From Bacteroidales bacterium (GTDB lineage Bacteria; Bacteroidota; Bacteroidia; Bacteroidales; UBA7960), in contig PWNO01000092.1 of the NCBI GenBank assembly GCA_003557765.1, forward strand, positions 1 to 13,757: DNA of 13,757 nt. Reading direction: 5' to 3'. Under the pieces are notes generated by a model. It saw only the letters and a list, made by a program, of their open reading frames with translations, ran no database searches and had not been told where the DNA came from. How positions within the stretch are numbered: the first letter of the stretch is position 1; each line of letters opens with the position of its first letter. A program made the position numbers and the translations under genes. Positions 6,005-13,265 of this stretch are shown here, one piece after another.

Positions 6005-7666
6005 TTATCTGTCGAGTGTGTAAAGGAAACGCTTGATGCTTTTTTTGGGTGTCTTGGCAAATTCTTCTGGTACGATTTTGATGTTTGAGATGTTCATGTA
6101 CACAGGCAGCCTTTTGTTAAGTAATTGCCTATACTCCTCTAATGTATCCTTGAGTACTTTCTCCTTCATTCCAGCTTTGTCGGTAGCTTCATAGTCCGGA
6201 TATATTAATGCCTCCAGCAACCCTTTGTTTTCAATAACCAGAGACTCCTGGATGAATGCCATGTTGTTTAGTTTGGCTTCAATCTCTTCCGGGTAGATGT
6301 TTTGACCGGAAGGCCCCAGGATCATACTTTTGCTTCTGCCCTTGATAAAGATGAAGCCATCCCGATCTATCATGCCAAGGTCACCGGTATGCAGCCATCC
6401 TTCTTCGTCGAGGGCTTCCCTGGTGGCTTCTTCATTTTTATAATAGCCCATCATCACATTTTCACCCCTGACAAGGATTTCTCCTGCTTCTTTGGCGGGA
6501 TCCGGGCTGTCAATTTTTGCTTCCAGGGTATCTACGATCTTTCCTGCTGATCCCAACCGCGTTTTGTTCCAGTTGGCATAGCTGATCAGCGGTCCGCACT
6601 CCGTCATTCCATATCCAATAGAGTAAGGGAAGCGAATGTTGTGCAGAAAAGTTTCCACCTCCTTGTTGAGTGGGGCACCGCCAATGACCACTTCATGAAA
6701 GTTGCCACCAAAGACATCCACCAACTTTTTGCGGATTTTCTTTTTGATGATGCCGCCAATAACGGGTGTGTTAATTAACCGTTTCATAGCGGGTTTTTCA
6801 ATGGCCGGAAGGATTTGTTTCTTGTAAATCTTTTCTATGATCAGCGGCACGGATAGTACCAACTTTGGCTTTACTTCATTGAAAGCCTGCAGTATGGTCT
6901 GTGGCGATGGCGTTCTGGTAAGGAAGGTGATGTGACAACCCAGGGTAAACGGCCATAAAAACTCGAAGGCGCATCCATAAGCGTGTGCCAGTGGCAGGAA
7001 GGATACGATCCGGTTGCCCGGATTCAGTGGCATGTTGTTGTTTGCGTAAACCACATTGGCAGCCAGCGAATTGTGCTGGAGCATCACGCCTTTGGTAAAT
7101 CCTGTGGTTCCCGATGTGTAACTGATCACCGCCAGGTTTTCATTTGGAATGACGGGTAAATGCAGGTTATCGGATTGTACCCCATAAGGATAATGCTCCT
7201 GGTGGCGGTCTTCAATCATTTCTGCCTTCCCGCGTAAAGAGGTTTCCTTGCCGTCTGCCAGCACTGAAAAGTCATTCACGGAAACAATGCCCAGCAATTT
7301 GTCCATTTTTTCCGAGTCAAGCGCATCAAAAAGCACGTCACTGCTCATCAGCAAACGGCTTTCTGAGTGATTTACGATATGATGAACATCGTTGGACTTA
7401 AAATCCGGCAGGATAGGCACAACCACGGCACCATAAGTGATAATCGCAAGGTAGGATATACCCCAATGGGCAGAGTTTTTCCCCAGCAGAGCGATCTTGT
7501 CACCGGGCTTGATGCCGTAAACTTCAAAACGGGTGTGTAAATGGACGATGTAACCGGCCACATCACTATAGGTGTAGCTTTTGCCACCATAATCGGTAAA
7601 AGCCGTAATTTTCCAATTGTGCCGGATGGCTTTTAAAATAAAATCGCTGAGATTCTCCTGCATCAT
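6005..7666 (-). CDS. AMP-forming acyl ligase (long-chain acyl-CoA / acyl-ACP synthetase family)
   Basis: This complete 553-residue member of the ANL adenylate-forming superfamily activates a carboxylate, probably a fatty acid, with ATP to an acyl-AMP and then passes it to a thiol (CoA or ACP). The core motifs are in order: P-loop YTSGTTGFTKG (183-193), 'LPLAHAYG' (224-231), 'YGMTECGPL' (352-360), TGDLG with Asp429 (427-431), hinge 'KGRSKSMI' (442-449) and 'GQNIYPEEIE' (454-463). The C-terminal A10 region reads 'KTPKKSIKRFLY': the position usually held by the adenylation Lys (T-P-x-x-K) appears to be Ser543, with Lys541 and Lys542 just before it. No membrane segment is evident. Two adjacent ATGs (7666, 7663) can start it; no strong ribosome site is seen. 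The acceptor thiol and chain length are not determinable here. Confidence 0.9.
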   Translation of the reverse strand: MMQENLSDFILKAIRHNWKITAFTDYGGKSYTYSDVAGYIVHLHTRFEVYGIKPGDKIALLGKNSAHWGISYLAIITYGAVVVPILPDFKSNDVHHIVNHSESRLLMSSDVLFDALDSEKMDKLLGIVSVNDFSVLADGKETSLRGKAEMIEDRHQEHYPYGVQSDNLHLPVIPNENLAVISYTSGTTGFTKGVMLQHNSLAANVVYANNNMPLNPGNRIVSFLPLAHAYGCAFEFLWPFTLGCHITFLTRTPSPQTILQAFNEVKPKLVLSVPLIIEKIYKKQILPAIEKPAMKRLINTPVIGGIIKKKIRKKLVDVFGGNFHEVVIGGAPLNKEVETFLHNIRFPYSIGYGMTECGPLISYANWNKTRLGSAGKIVDTLEAKIDSPDPAKEAGEILVRGENVMMGYYKNEEATREALDEEGWLHTGDLGMIDRDGFIFIKGRSKSMILGPSGQNIYPEEIEAKLNNMAFIQESLVIENKGLLEALIYPDYEATDKAGMKEKVLKDTLEEYRQLLNKRLPVYMNISNIKIVPEEFAKTPKKSIKRFLYTLDR

Positions 7667-7729
7667 AAGGCCTGTTATTTTCCGATTAGTTTATTACTTA
7701 TGTATACGTAGCTAACTGCTGCAAGATAC

Positions 7730-7778
7730 AAAAAATCCTCATGCCTTTAACCCTGGGTTATTTACCAGAGGATTTTTT
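7730..7778. terminator. Nested 11-bp plus 6-bp hairpin, bidirectional terminator candidate
   Basis: AAAAAATCCTC (7730-7740) and GAGGATTTTTT (7768-7778) are a perfect 11-bp inverted repeat. Their 27-base loop contains a second perfect dyad, TAACCC-T-GGGTTA. Both strands end the stem with six T, so it can terminate in both directions. It lies between divergent genes, upstream of both the acyl ligase and uvrA, where a terminator has no obvious client. That fits either a lost gene at 7801-8064 or a leader element. Confidence 0.6.
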
Positions 7779-7799
7779 ATAAGAAGCCCGTCTTATAAA
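7776..7799. repeat. 9-bp perfect inverted repeat adjoining the nested hairpin
   Basis: TTTATAAGA (7776-7784) and TCTTATAAA (7791-7799) form a perfect 9-bp dyad with a 6-base loop (AGCCCG). It shares its first three bases with the T run of the preceding hairpin, so the two structures would compete. It could be an operator-like dyad or part of a larger terminator. No protein is assigned. Confidence 0.45.
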
Positions 7800-7800
7800 T

Positions 7801-8064
7801 CAATCAATCTATAATTCAATAACTCCTCAGTCTGTCACTGCACCGCCCACAACTGGTCCATTACAATCCCCCTCGGTCATCGCGATCACCGGAAAACCTA
7901 AAGCTTTAAAGTCCGGATCGCCTCACCTTTCGAATCGAAGACTCCCCGAGCCATTTCAGGCACATCATTAAAGCCAGCGCGGCACGTCAAAACCCAGACC
8001 TCTAACCGGTCAAATCGCGTATCCTGGTATCATCCAGCCCCTTCTTCAACAAGTCAATAATTTG
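7801..8064 (-). pseudogene. Possible decayed gene fragment in the divergent intergenic region
   Basis: This gene-less stretch is noticeably GC-richer than the other gaps in the window. On the minus strand 8029-7901 is open for 43 codons and reads protein-like (includes 'FNDVPEMARGVFDSKGEAI'). An overlapping second frame, 7913-7830, continues with 'GFPVIAMTEGDCNGPVVGG' to a stop at 7829-7827. One frameshift near 7901-7913 would join them into ~67 codons ending about 50 bases before a T-tailed hairpin. There is no plausible start codon and no family was recognised. A plus-strand frame (7783-7968, containing 'PLQSPSVIAITGKPKALK') is also open, so strand and coding status are both uncertain. Confidence 0.3.
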
Positions 8065-8072
8065 TACCTTTG
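8065..8072 (+). promoter_or_regulatory. uvrA: Bacteroidota-type -7 box (TACCTTTG) for uvrA
   Basis: TACCTTTG is a perfect TAnnTTTG match. Transcription would begin near 8076-8080, giving a leader of about 17-21 bases before the ATG at 8097. A TTTG at the -33 distance is not present. The box overlaps an in-frame TTG (8070-8072), which argues against that codon as the uvrA start. Confidence 0.5.
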
Positions 8073-8096
8073 CGGATTCTCCCAGAAAGGACCACC

Positions 8097-10916
8097 ATGC
8101 ATCACATTGACCGTCTGGATCCGCAGGAATACATCCTGATCAAAGGGGCACGCGTGCACAACCTCAAGAGCGTGGATGTGGCCATTGAACGTAATCGGTT
8201 GGTGGTGATCACCGGGCTTAGCGGCAGCGGAAAATCGTCACTGGCTTTTGATACCCTCTACTCGGAGGGGCAACGCCGCTACGTTGAAAGCCTTAGTGCC
8301 TATGCCAGGCAGTTTCTTGGGCGCATGCACAAACCCGAGGCGGACTATATCAAAGGCATTTCGCCTGCCATCGCCATCGAACAAAAGGTGAATACGCGCA
8401 ACCCGAGATCGACGGTGGGTACTTCCACAGAGGTTTATGAATATCTCAAACTGCTGTATGCCCGTATCGGAAAGACCTGGTCTCCCATTTCAGGCGAATT
8501 GGTTAAAAGGGACACCGTTACCGATGTGGTTAATTTTTGCCTTGAGCTTGCACCCGATACGATGGTTATGATATTGGCCCGACTGAACCAAAAAACAGAC
8601 CGGACGTTGGAGCAACAGCTGGCCATCCTGATGCAACAGGGTTTTACGCGTATCATGGCAGGAGGAGAGATCTGTAAAATTGAACAGGTATTGCATTCCA
8701 CCGAAGAGCTGGCTGCCGCGGCTGGCCTGTTTATCATCATCGACCGTTTCCTTGTTGATCCTGAAGACCCTGACCTTCATGCCCGAATTGCAGATTCTGT
8801 CCAAACGGCTTTTTATGAAGGAGAGGGCGAGTGTACCCTTTCGTATTCGCATACAGAAATAACAACAAAACGCGACTTCAGTAATCGTTTTGAACGCGAT
8901 GGTATGACTTTTGAAAAGCCGGCTGTCAACCTGTTTGCCTTCAACAATCCTTATGGCGCTTGTCCTTCATGTGAAGGTTTTGGCAGTGTGATAGGGATTG
9001 ACCCCGACCTGGTAGTGCCCAATAAGCGGCTTTCCGTCTATGAGGATGCCATTGCCTGCTGGCGTGGCGAAAAGATGGGATGGTGGAAAGAGCAACTCGT
9101 CAGACATGCCTATAAATTTGACTTTCCTATCCATAAACCTTACCGTGAACTTACATCGGAGCAACAGGAGCTCATCTGGACTGGCAACCAATATTTTAAG
9201 GGCTTACACGACTTTTTTACGATGATTGAGGAAAATACTTACAAGATACAATATCGTGTGATGCTGTCGAGATACAGGGGCAAGCAGCTTTGTCCGGAGT
9301 GCAGGGGTACCCGTTTGCGTAAAGATGCATCCTATGTGAAAGTAGCAGGCCACGCCATCACCGAACTGGTGGTGATGCCGCTCGATGAACTGCAGCAATT
9401 CTTTGCAAGACTTGAACTATCTGCAGAGGATCGGGCTGTTGCCGGGCGATTGCTGGTTGAAATCAGCAACCGGTTGGAATATCTGAACGACGTGGGGCTG
9501 GGTTACCTCACGCTCAACCGTTTGTCTAACACTTTGTCGGGTGGCGAGTCACAAAGGATCAATCTGGCCACCTCCCTCGGAAGTAGTCTGGTCGGCTCGA
9601 TGTATATTCTTGACGAGCCGAGCATCGGCTTGCATCAGCGCGACAATCATCGCCTGATTAAAGTGATGAAGAGACTTCGTGATTTGGGTAACACAGTGAT
9701 CGTGGTGGAGCACGATGAGGATATCATCCGTGCTGCTGACCAGTTGATCGACATCGGCCCGCTGGCAGGAACGAAGGGGGGAGAGATCGTTTTCCAGGGC
9801 CCGTTGGCAAAGCTGCTCAAAGACAAGCACAGTATTACGGCGGCTTATCTGAATAAGCAAAAGGCGATCATAGTACCTGAGCTGCGACGTCCCTGGAAGG
9901 AATACATTGAATTGCAGGGAGTCAGGCAGCATAACCTGAAGGGCTTTGATGTAAAGATCCCCTTGCAGGTGATGACACTGATCACCGGGGTGAGTGGCTC
10001 TGGCAAGAGCACGCTGGTAAGGAACATTATGTTTCCTGCGCTTAAAAAAATGTATGGAGGCTATGGAGAAAGGACCGGTGCTTTTGATGATATCAGTGGC
10101 GATACGGCAAGCATCAAGGATGTAGAGTATGTGGATCAAAACCCTATTGGCAAGTCCTCACGATCGAACCCGGTTACCTACATCAAGGCCTATGATGAGA
10201 TCAGGCAACTTTATGCTGCACAGCCACTGGCTAAAACACGTGGTTATAAACCGGGATTTTTCTCTTTTAATATTGAAGGCGGACGTTGTCCGGAGTGTGA
10301 GGGTGAAGGCCAGGTGAAGATTGGGATGCAATTCATGGCCGATATCGTACTTTCCTGTGAAACATGCAATGGCACACGCTTCCGAGAGCAGATTCTGGAT
10401 GTGGTTTTTAACGAAAAGACCATTGCCGATATCCTGGATATGACGGTGGATGATGCCATCCCGTTTTTCAAGAACGCGGCGTCTTGTGGCGCCATCTGCA
10501 ATCGCATTGCAACCAAACTGCAGCCCCTTCAGGATGTCGGACTGGGATACATCCGCCTGGGACAACCATCCAGTACGCTCAGCGGGGGTGAGGCGCAACG
10601 GATCAAGTTGGCTTCCTTCCTGACCAAGGGGATCACACCTGAGAAAACCATGTTTATCTTTGATGAGCCGACAACTGGTCTGCATTTCCATGACATCGAC
10701 AAACTGCTTATGGCTTGCAATGCCCTGATAGACAATGGACATACTGTGGTCATCATCGAGCATAACCCTGAGGTTATTAAAAGTGCCGACTGGGTTATTG
10801 ATCTGGGGCCTGAAGGTGGTGACGAAGGGGGTTACCTGGTATTTGAAGGAACCCCTGAGGGCTTAGCGGAGTGCGAGGCCTCGTTTACTGGCCGGTTTCT
10901 TGTAGAAAAAATTTGA
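8097..10916 (+). CDS. uvrA: Excinuclease ABC subunit A, UvrA
   Basis: UvrA is the ATP-driven DNA damage sensor of nucleotide excision repair. It works as a dimer that loads UvrB at lesions. From the ATG at 8097 it has 939 residues, matching E. coli (940). Two ABC ATPase modules are complete: Walker A GLSGSGKS (40-47) and GVSGSGKS (631-638), signatures LSGGES (480-485) and LSGGEA (828-833), and Walker B YILDEP (503-508) and FIFDEP (853-858). Zinc ligands are visible as two CxxC pairs in module one (Cys289/292 and Cys399/402) and two in module two (Cys731/734 and Cys754/757). An in-frame TTG at 8070 would add nine residues but lies inside the promoter box; the ATG has AAAGG six bases upstream. 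The gene has no operon partners; a MITE-like element follows one base after the stop. Confidence 0.97.
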   Translation: MHHIDRLDPQEYILIKGARVHNLKSVDVAIERNRLVVITGLSGSGKSSLAFDTLYSEGQRRYVESLSAYARQFLGRMHKPEADYIKGISPAIAIEQKVNTRNPRSTVGTSTEVYEYLKLLYARIGKTWSPISGELVKRDTVTDVVNFCLELAPDTMVMILARLNQKTDRTLEQQLAILMQQGFTRIMAGGEICKIEQVLHSTEELAAAAGLFIIIDRFLVDPEDPDLHARIADSVQTAFYEGEGECTLSYSHTEITTKRDFSNRFERDGMTFEKPAVNLFAFNNPYGACPSCEGFGSVIGIDPDLVVPNKRLSVYEDAIACWRGEKMGWWKEQLVRHAYKFDFPIHKPYRELTSEQQELIWTGNQYFKGLHDFFTMIEENTYKIQYRVMLSRYRGKQLCPECRGTRLRKDASYVKVAGHAITELVVMPLDELQQFFARLELSAEDRAVAGRLLVEISNRLEYLNDVGLGYLTLNRLSNTLSGGESQRINLATSLGSSLVGSMYILDEPSIGLHQRDNHRLIKVMKRLRDLGNTVIVVEHDEDIIRAADQLIDIGPLAGTKGGEIVFQGPLAKLLKDKHSITAAYLNKQKAIIVPELRRPWKEYIELQGVRQHNLKGFDVKIPLQVMTLITGVSGSGKSTLVRNIMFPALKKMYGGYGERTGAFDDISGDTASIKDVEYVDQNPIGKSSRSNPVTYIKAYDEIRQLYAAQPLAKTRGYKPGFFSFNIEGGRCPECEGEGQVKIGMQFMADIVLSCETCNGTRFREQILDVVFNEKTIADILDMTVDDAIPFFKNAASCGAICNRIATKLQPLQDVGLGYIRLGQPSSTLSGGEAQRIKLASFLTKGITPEKTMFIFDEPTTGLHFHDIDKLLMACNALIDNGHTVVIIEHNPEVIKSADWVIDLGPEGGDEGGYLVFEGTPEGLAECEASFTGRFLVEKI

Positions 10917-10921
10917 TTTAG

Positions 10922-11032
10922 CCTGCATTATTTACAAAAAGCAAACAAATTGCTGTACTTGCTTGAATATGTGACTGTAAGAATATATGTTTGTAAAAAC
11001 TCAATTTGTTTGCTTTTTGTAAATAATGCAGG
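10922..11032. mobile_element. MITE candidate: 111-bp element with perfect 31-bp terminal inverted repeats and TTAG duplication
   Basis: The arms 10922-10952 and 11002-11032 are exact reverse complements over 31 bases (outer ends CCTGCATTATT / AATAATGCAGG), separated by a 49-base AT-rich spacer with no coding capacity. TTAG occurs immediately outside both ends (10918-10921 and 11033-11036), as expected for a 4-bp target-site duplication. The element starts six bases after the uvrA stop codon. It would also fold into a very stable hairpin in the uvrA transcript and may serve as its terminator. The parent transposase family is not identifiable from the window; 4-bp TTA-type duplications with CC-starting ends recall IS1380-like elements, but that is a guess. 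Confidence 0.68.
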
Positions 11033-11036
11033 TTAG

Positions 11037-11184
11037 GGTGTAGTAAAGTAAAATGCAAGAAGGAGATTGCGCTCAGGGCGCCGATTCTAAATCTATTCGT
11101 TTCGCTCAGAACAAGCTCCGTGAGAAATCTTATGGGACAACCGTTAATGCATTCAGCGTTTTGATGTCTGGGATCAGATTCAGT
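11037..11184. other. Gene-less segment between MITE candidate and terminator
   Basis: No credible gene is visible. The heptamer CGCTCAG occurs twice, 35 bases apart (about 11070 and 11105), in a moderately GC-rich patch. The rest is unremarkable. It could be a fragment of a dispersed repeat, but one copy cannot show that. Confidence 0.3.
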
Positions 11185-11222
11185 AAAAAAAGGGTTAATG
11201 GCGTTTAACCAAATAACCCTTT
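11185..11222 (-). terminator. Intrinsic terminator of the aminotransferase gene
   Basis: On the minus strand AAAGGGTTA (11222-11214) pairs perfectly with TAACCCTTT (11197-11189). An inner TGG/CCA pair extends the fold, and the T run continues to 11185 for seven T in all. It lies about 33 bases beyond the aminotransferase stop. The plus-strand side lacks a strong T run, so it is mainly for the minus strand. Confidence 0.8.
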
Positions 11223-11254
11223 ACGCGTTTAATGCTTTGCTTTTGTTTTTGCCT

Positions 11255-12454
11255 TTAAATAGTTCTTCCAGGGTATTCACTGAGGGCAACTTCCAGGCAC
11301 TTCATTGCTTTCGACAGGTTTTCCACATTGAGTACGTATGAGATCCTTACCTCTTTCTTTCCGGCGCCGGGAGTGGCATAGAATCCGGTGGCGGGTGCCA
11401 GCATCACGGTTTGGTTCTCGTGGTTGAAATCTTCCAGCAGCCACTGACAGAATTTGTCGCTATCGTCGATCGGCAGGCTTGGGGCTACGTAAAATGCGCC
11501 TTTTGGGGTGGGGCAGATCACGCCTTCCATACTTGTCAGGGCCTTCACAACCGTATTGCGGCGCGCCAGGTATTCTGCAATGATTTCTTCAAAATAGCTG
11601 TCGGGTGTATCCATTGCCGCCTCAGTGGCGATCTGACCCAGTGAGGGCGGACTCAGCCTCGCCTGGGCAAACTTCAGGGCGGTCTGCATCACCTCCTTGT
11701 TGCGGGAAACCATGGCTCCGATCCGGATGCCGCAAGCACTGAAGCGCTTGCTGACAGAATCAAAGAGCACCACATTTTCCTCAAGGCCCTCCAGGTTCAT
11801 GACCGAGTGATGGGTGGTGCCGTCATAGCAAAACTCACGGTATACCTCATCAGCAAAAAGATACAGGTCGTATTTCTTCACGATCTTGCGCAACACCTCC
11901 AGCTCCTCTTTTGAATAGAGATATCCGGTGGGGTTGTTGGGGTTGCAAATCATGATGGCCTTGGTTTTGTCCGTGATGGCCTTCTCAAACTCTTCGATAG
12001 GCGGCAGCGCAAAGCCGTCCTCGATGGTGGAGGGGATGGGCTTTACCGTGACACCTGCACTGATGGCAAACCCGTTATAGTTGGCGTAGAAGGGTTCGGG
12101 GGTGATCAGTTCATCGCCGGGATTGAGACAGCTTTGTACGGCAAAAAGGATGGCTTCAGATGCACCGGCACCAATGATGATGTCATCGGGCGTGACTTGG
12201 ATGTCGTGCCGGGCGTAATATTCGCACATTTTTTGCCTGACAGACAAGATGCCCGCAGAGTGGCTGTATTCGATCACTTTCACGTCTAGCTTGTGCATCG
12301 CATCGATCATCGATTGGGGTGTCGGAATGTCAGGCTGACCGATGTTTAGATGGTACACGGTCACACCCTTCTTCTTTGCCTGTTCAGCATAAGGAACTAA
12401 CTTACGAATGGGGGAAGCGGGCATCATCTGCCCTTTTTCGGATATTTTTGGCAT
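11255..12454 (-). CDS. Pyridoxal-phosphate-dependent aminotransferase, class I/II (aspartate aminotransferase-like)
   Basis: This complete 399-residue cytoplasmic fold-type I PLP enzyme transfers an amino group between an amino acid and a 2-oxoacid. Key features are: 'LNIGQPDIPTP' near the N-terminus (36-46), 'GAGASEAI' phosphate-loop region (95-102), NPNNPTG (171-177), Asp202 and Tyr205 in ADEVY (cofactor ring contacts), the Schiff-base Lys236 in DSVSKRFS, Arg244 in GIRIG (phosphate contact), and the substrate-carboxylate Arg370 in VRISYVL. The 'SKRFSACGIRIG' stretch differs from the usual SKxxxMxGxRxG (Cys in place of the small/Thr step), so assignment to aspartate versus another substrate is not secure. 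There is no Shine-Dalgarno before the ATG at 12454. A terminator follows the gene; the DUF1573 gene is 107 bases upstream on the same strand. Confidence 0.92.
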   Translation of the reverse strand: MPKISEKGQMMPASPIRKLVPYAEQAKKKGVTVYHLNIGQPDIPTPQSMIDAMHKLDVKVIEYSHSAGILSVRQKMCEYYARHDIQVTPDDIIIGAGASEAILFAVQSCLNPGDELITPEPFYANYNGFAISAGVTVKPIPSTIEDGFALPPIEEFEKAITDKTKAIMICNPNNPTGYLYSKEELEVLRKIVKKYDLYLFADEVYREFCYDGTTHHSVMNLEGLEENVVLFDSVSKRFSACGIRIGAMVSRNKEVMQTALKFAQARLSPPSLGQIATEAAMDTPDSYFEEIIAEYLARRNTVVKALTSMEGVICPTPKGAFYVAPSLPIDDSDKFCQWLLEDFNHENQTVMLAPATGFYATPGAGKKEVRISYVLNVENLSKAMKCLEVALSEYPGRTI

Positions 12455-12561
12455 GGTATGCGAAATTAAATTATTAAGAAATTATGAGTGATTAGCAAAA
12501 TTGCCATTATTTTTTAAAATTACCTAAACTTCCGGGATGCCTGGTCATGCTATTTGCGTTG

Positions 12562-12993
12562 CTATTCCATGTTCTCAGTTTCTTCTGATGATTCTGCTGC
12601 TGGCACGACGTTGCCAGTCACCCTAACCACCGTGGTTTTTGGATGTCCATTGGTGTGTATGATGATATTCCGGACAAAGGGACCTTGTCTGCTTGTATTG
12701 TAACGGAACCTGATGATGGCTTCTTCCCCTGGTGTGATAGCCTCACCCGGCCAGGTAGGGATCATCAGACCGCACGAACTTCTTACCCTGCCAATCAACA
12801 AGTCTTTTCCTCCGTCATTATAGACCTTTACCTCACCGTTGGCACGCTCTCCGGCCACCAGGTTGCCAAGATCGATTGAATCGCTTTCTACCCGCAAGAG
12901 AGGATAATTGACGATTTGGGAGTTTTCACCTGCCTGGACAGATAAAAAAACACACACCATAACCAGCAATATGGCCACATTCATCAGTTTCAT
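12562..12993 (-). CDS. Secreted DUF1573 domain protein
   Basis: This 143-residue protein has a classical signal peptide: MKLMN, a hydrophobic stretch of residues 5-18, and a likely cut after SVQA at 21. There is no convincing lipobox, so a soluble periplasmic or secreted product is expected. The body is a single DUF1573 (Ig-like, MSP/ASH-type) domain: 'SIDLGNLVAGERANGEVKVYND' style opening, 'LLIGRVRSSCG', 'TWPGEAITPGEEAIIRF' and 'QGPFVRNIIIHTNG'. The function of this Bacteroidota-abundant family is not established. The usual SCGC(T) motif is SCGLM here (Cys74 kept, second Cys replaced by Leu76). The start at 12993 is supported by AAGGAG nine bases upstream. It has an acidic C-terminal tail (ESSEETENME). 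Confidence 0.85.
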   Translation of the reverse strand: MKLMNVAILLVMVCVFLSVQAGENSQIVNYPLLRVESDSIDLGNLVAGERANGEVKVYNDGGKDLLIGRVRSSCGLMIPTWPGEAITPGEEAIIRFRYNTSRQGPFVRNIIIHTNGHPKTTVVRVTGNVVPAAESSEETENME

Positions 12994-13126
12994 GAACTAA
13001 AGCTCCTTTTTATTCAACCCTAATGCCATATTTGAGCAATAATCTGGGCAAGTGGTCATCAAGGCTTTTATCTGTTTATAATTTGCAAGTAGTTGGTTAT
13101 CTGGTGTTTAATTTTTCAACAGGACT

Positions 13127-13179
13127 GCTATTGGCTTTTAGTTTTTGGCTTTCGTGCCAATAGCCAAAAGCCAAAAGCC
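13127..13179. repeat. Heptamer-built inverted repeat downstream of the M24 peptidase gene
   Basis: The left arm is TATTGGC, TTTTAGT, TTTTGGC (13129-13149). After the 6-base loop TTTCGT the right arm is GCCAATA, GCCAAAA, GCCAAAA (13156-13176), followed by one more GCC. The 21-base arms pair with four mismatches, one of them a G-U wobble in RNA; the unit is strictly 7 bases. It is 87 bases past the M24 gene stop on the minus strand and lacks a T run, so it is not a standard terminator. Confidence 0.65.
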
Positions 13180-13265
13180 TACCTTAGTCTGAACGCCCCC
13201 GTGACAATAATCATCCTCGCGTGTGTCAATTTATTTGGGATGGCTCGTTTCATGTATTTAACATG

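Noticed and set aside
7667..7729. TATCTTGC upstream of the acyl ligase as a -7 box.
   Set aside because: It misses two of the six fixed positions of TAnnTTTG and has no -33 partner.
8070..8096. Nine-residue N-terminal extension of UvrA from TTG.
   Set aside because: The codon sits in the predicted -7 box, has no ribosome site, and the family length is met from the ATG at 8097.
8466..8520. UvrA segment '[14 protein letters not shown]' lacks the CP residues seen at this place in E. coli UvrA, which could suggest a lost metal site.
   Set aside because: The structural zinc ligands are the CxxC pairs further on, all of which are present. The Cys-free version is, as I recall, usual in Bacteroidota UvrA.
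9549..10763. Long minus-strand open frames of about 196 and 201 codons inside uvrA.
   Set aside because: They are antisense shadows of the conserved ABC modules, with no ribosome site or domain signal.
13249..13265. Short dyad CATGT-ATTTA-ACATG next to the M24 stop codon.
   Set aside because: A 5-bp AT-rich stem without a T run is too weak to call a terminator and is easily explained by chance.
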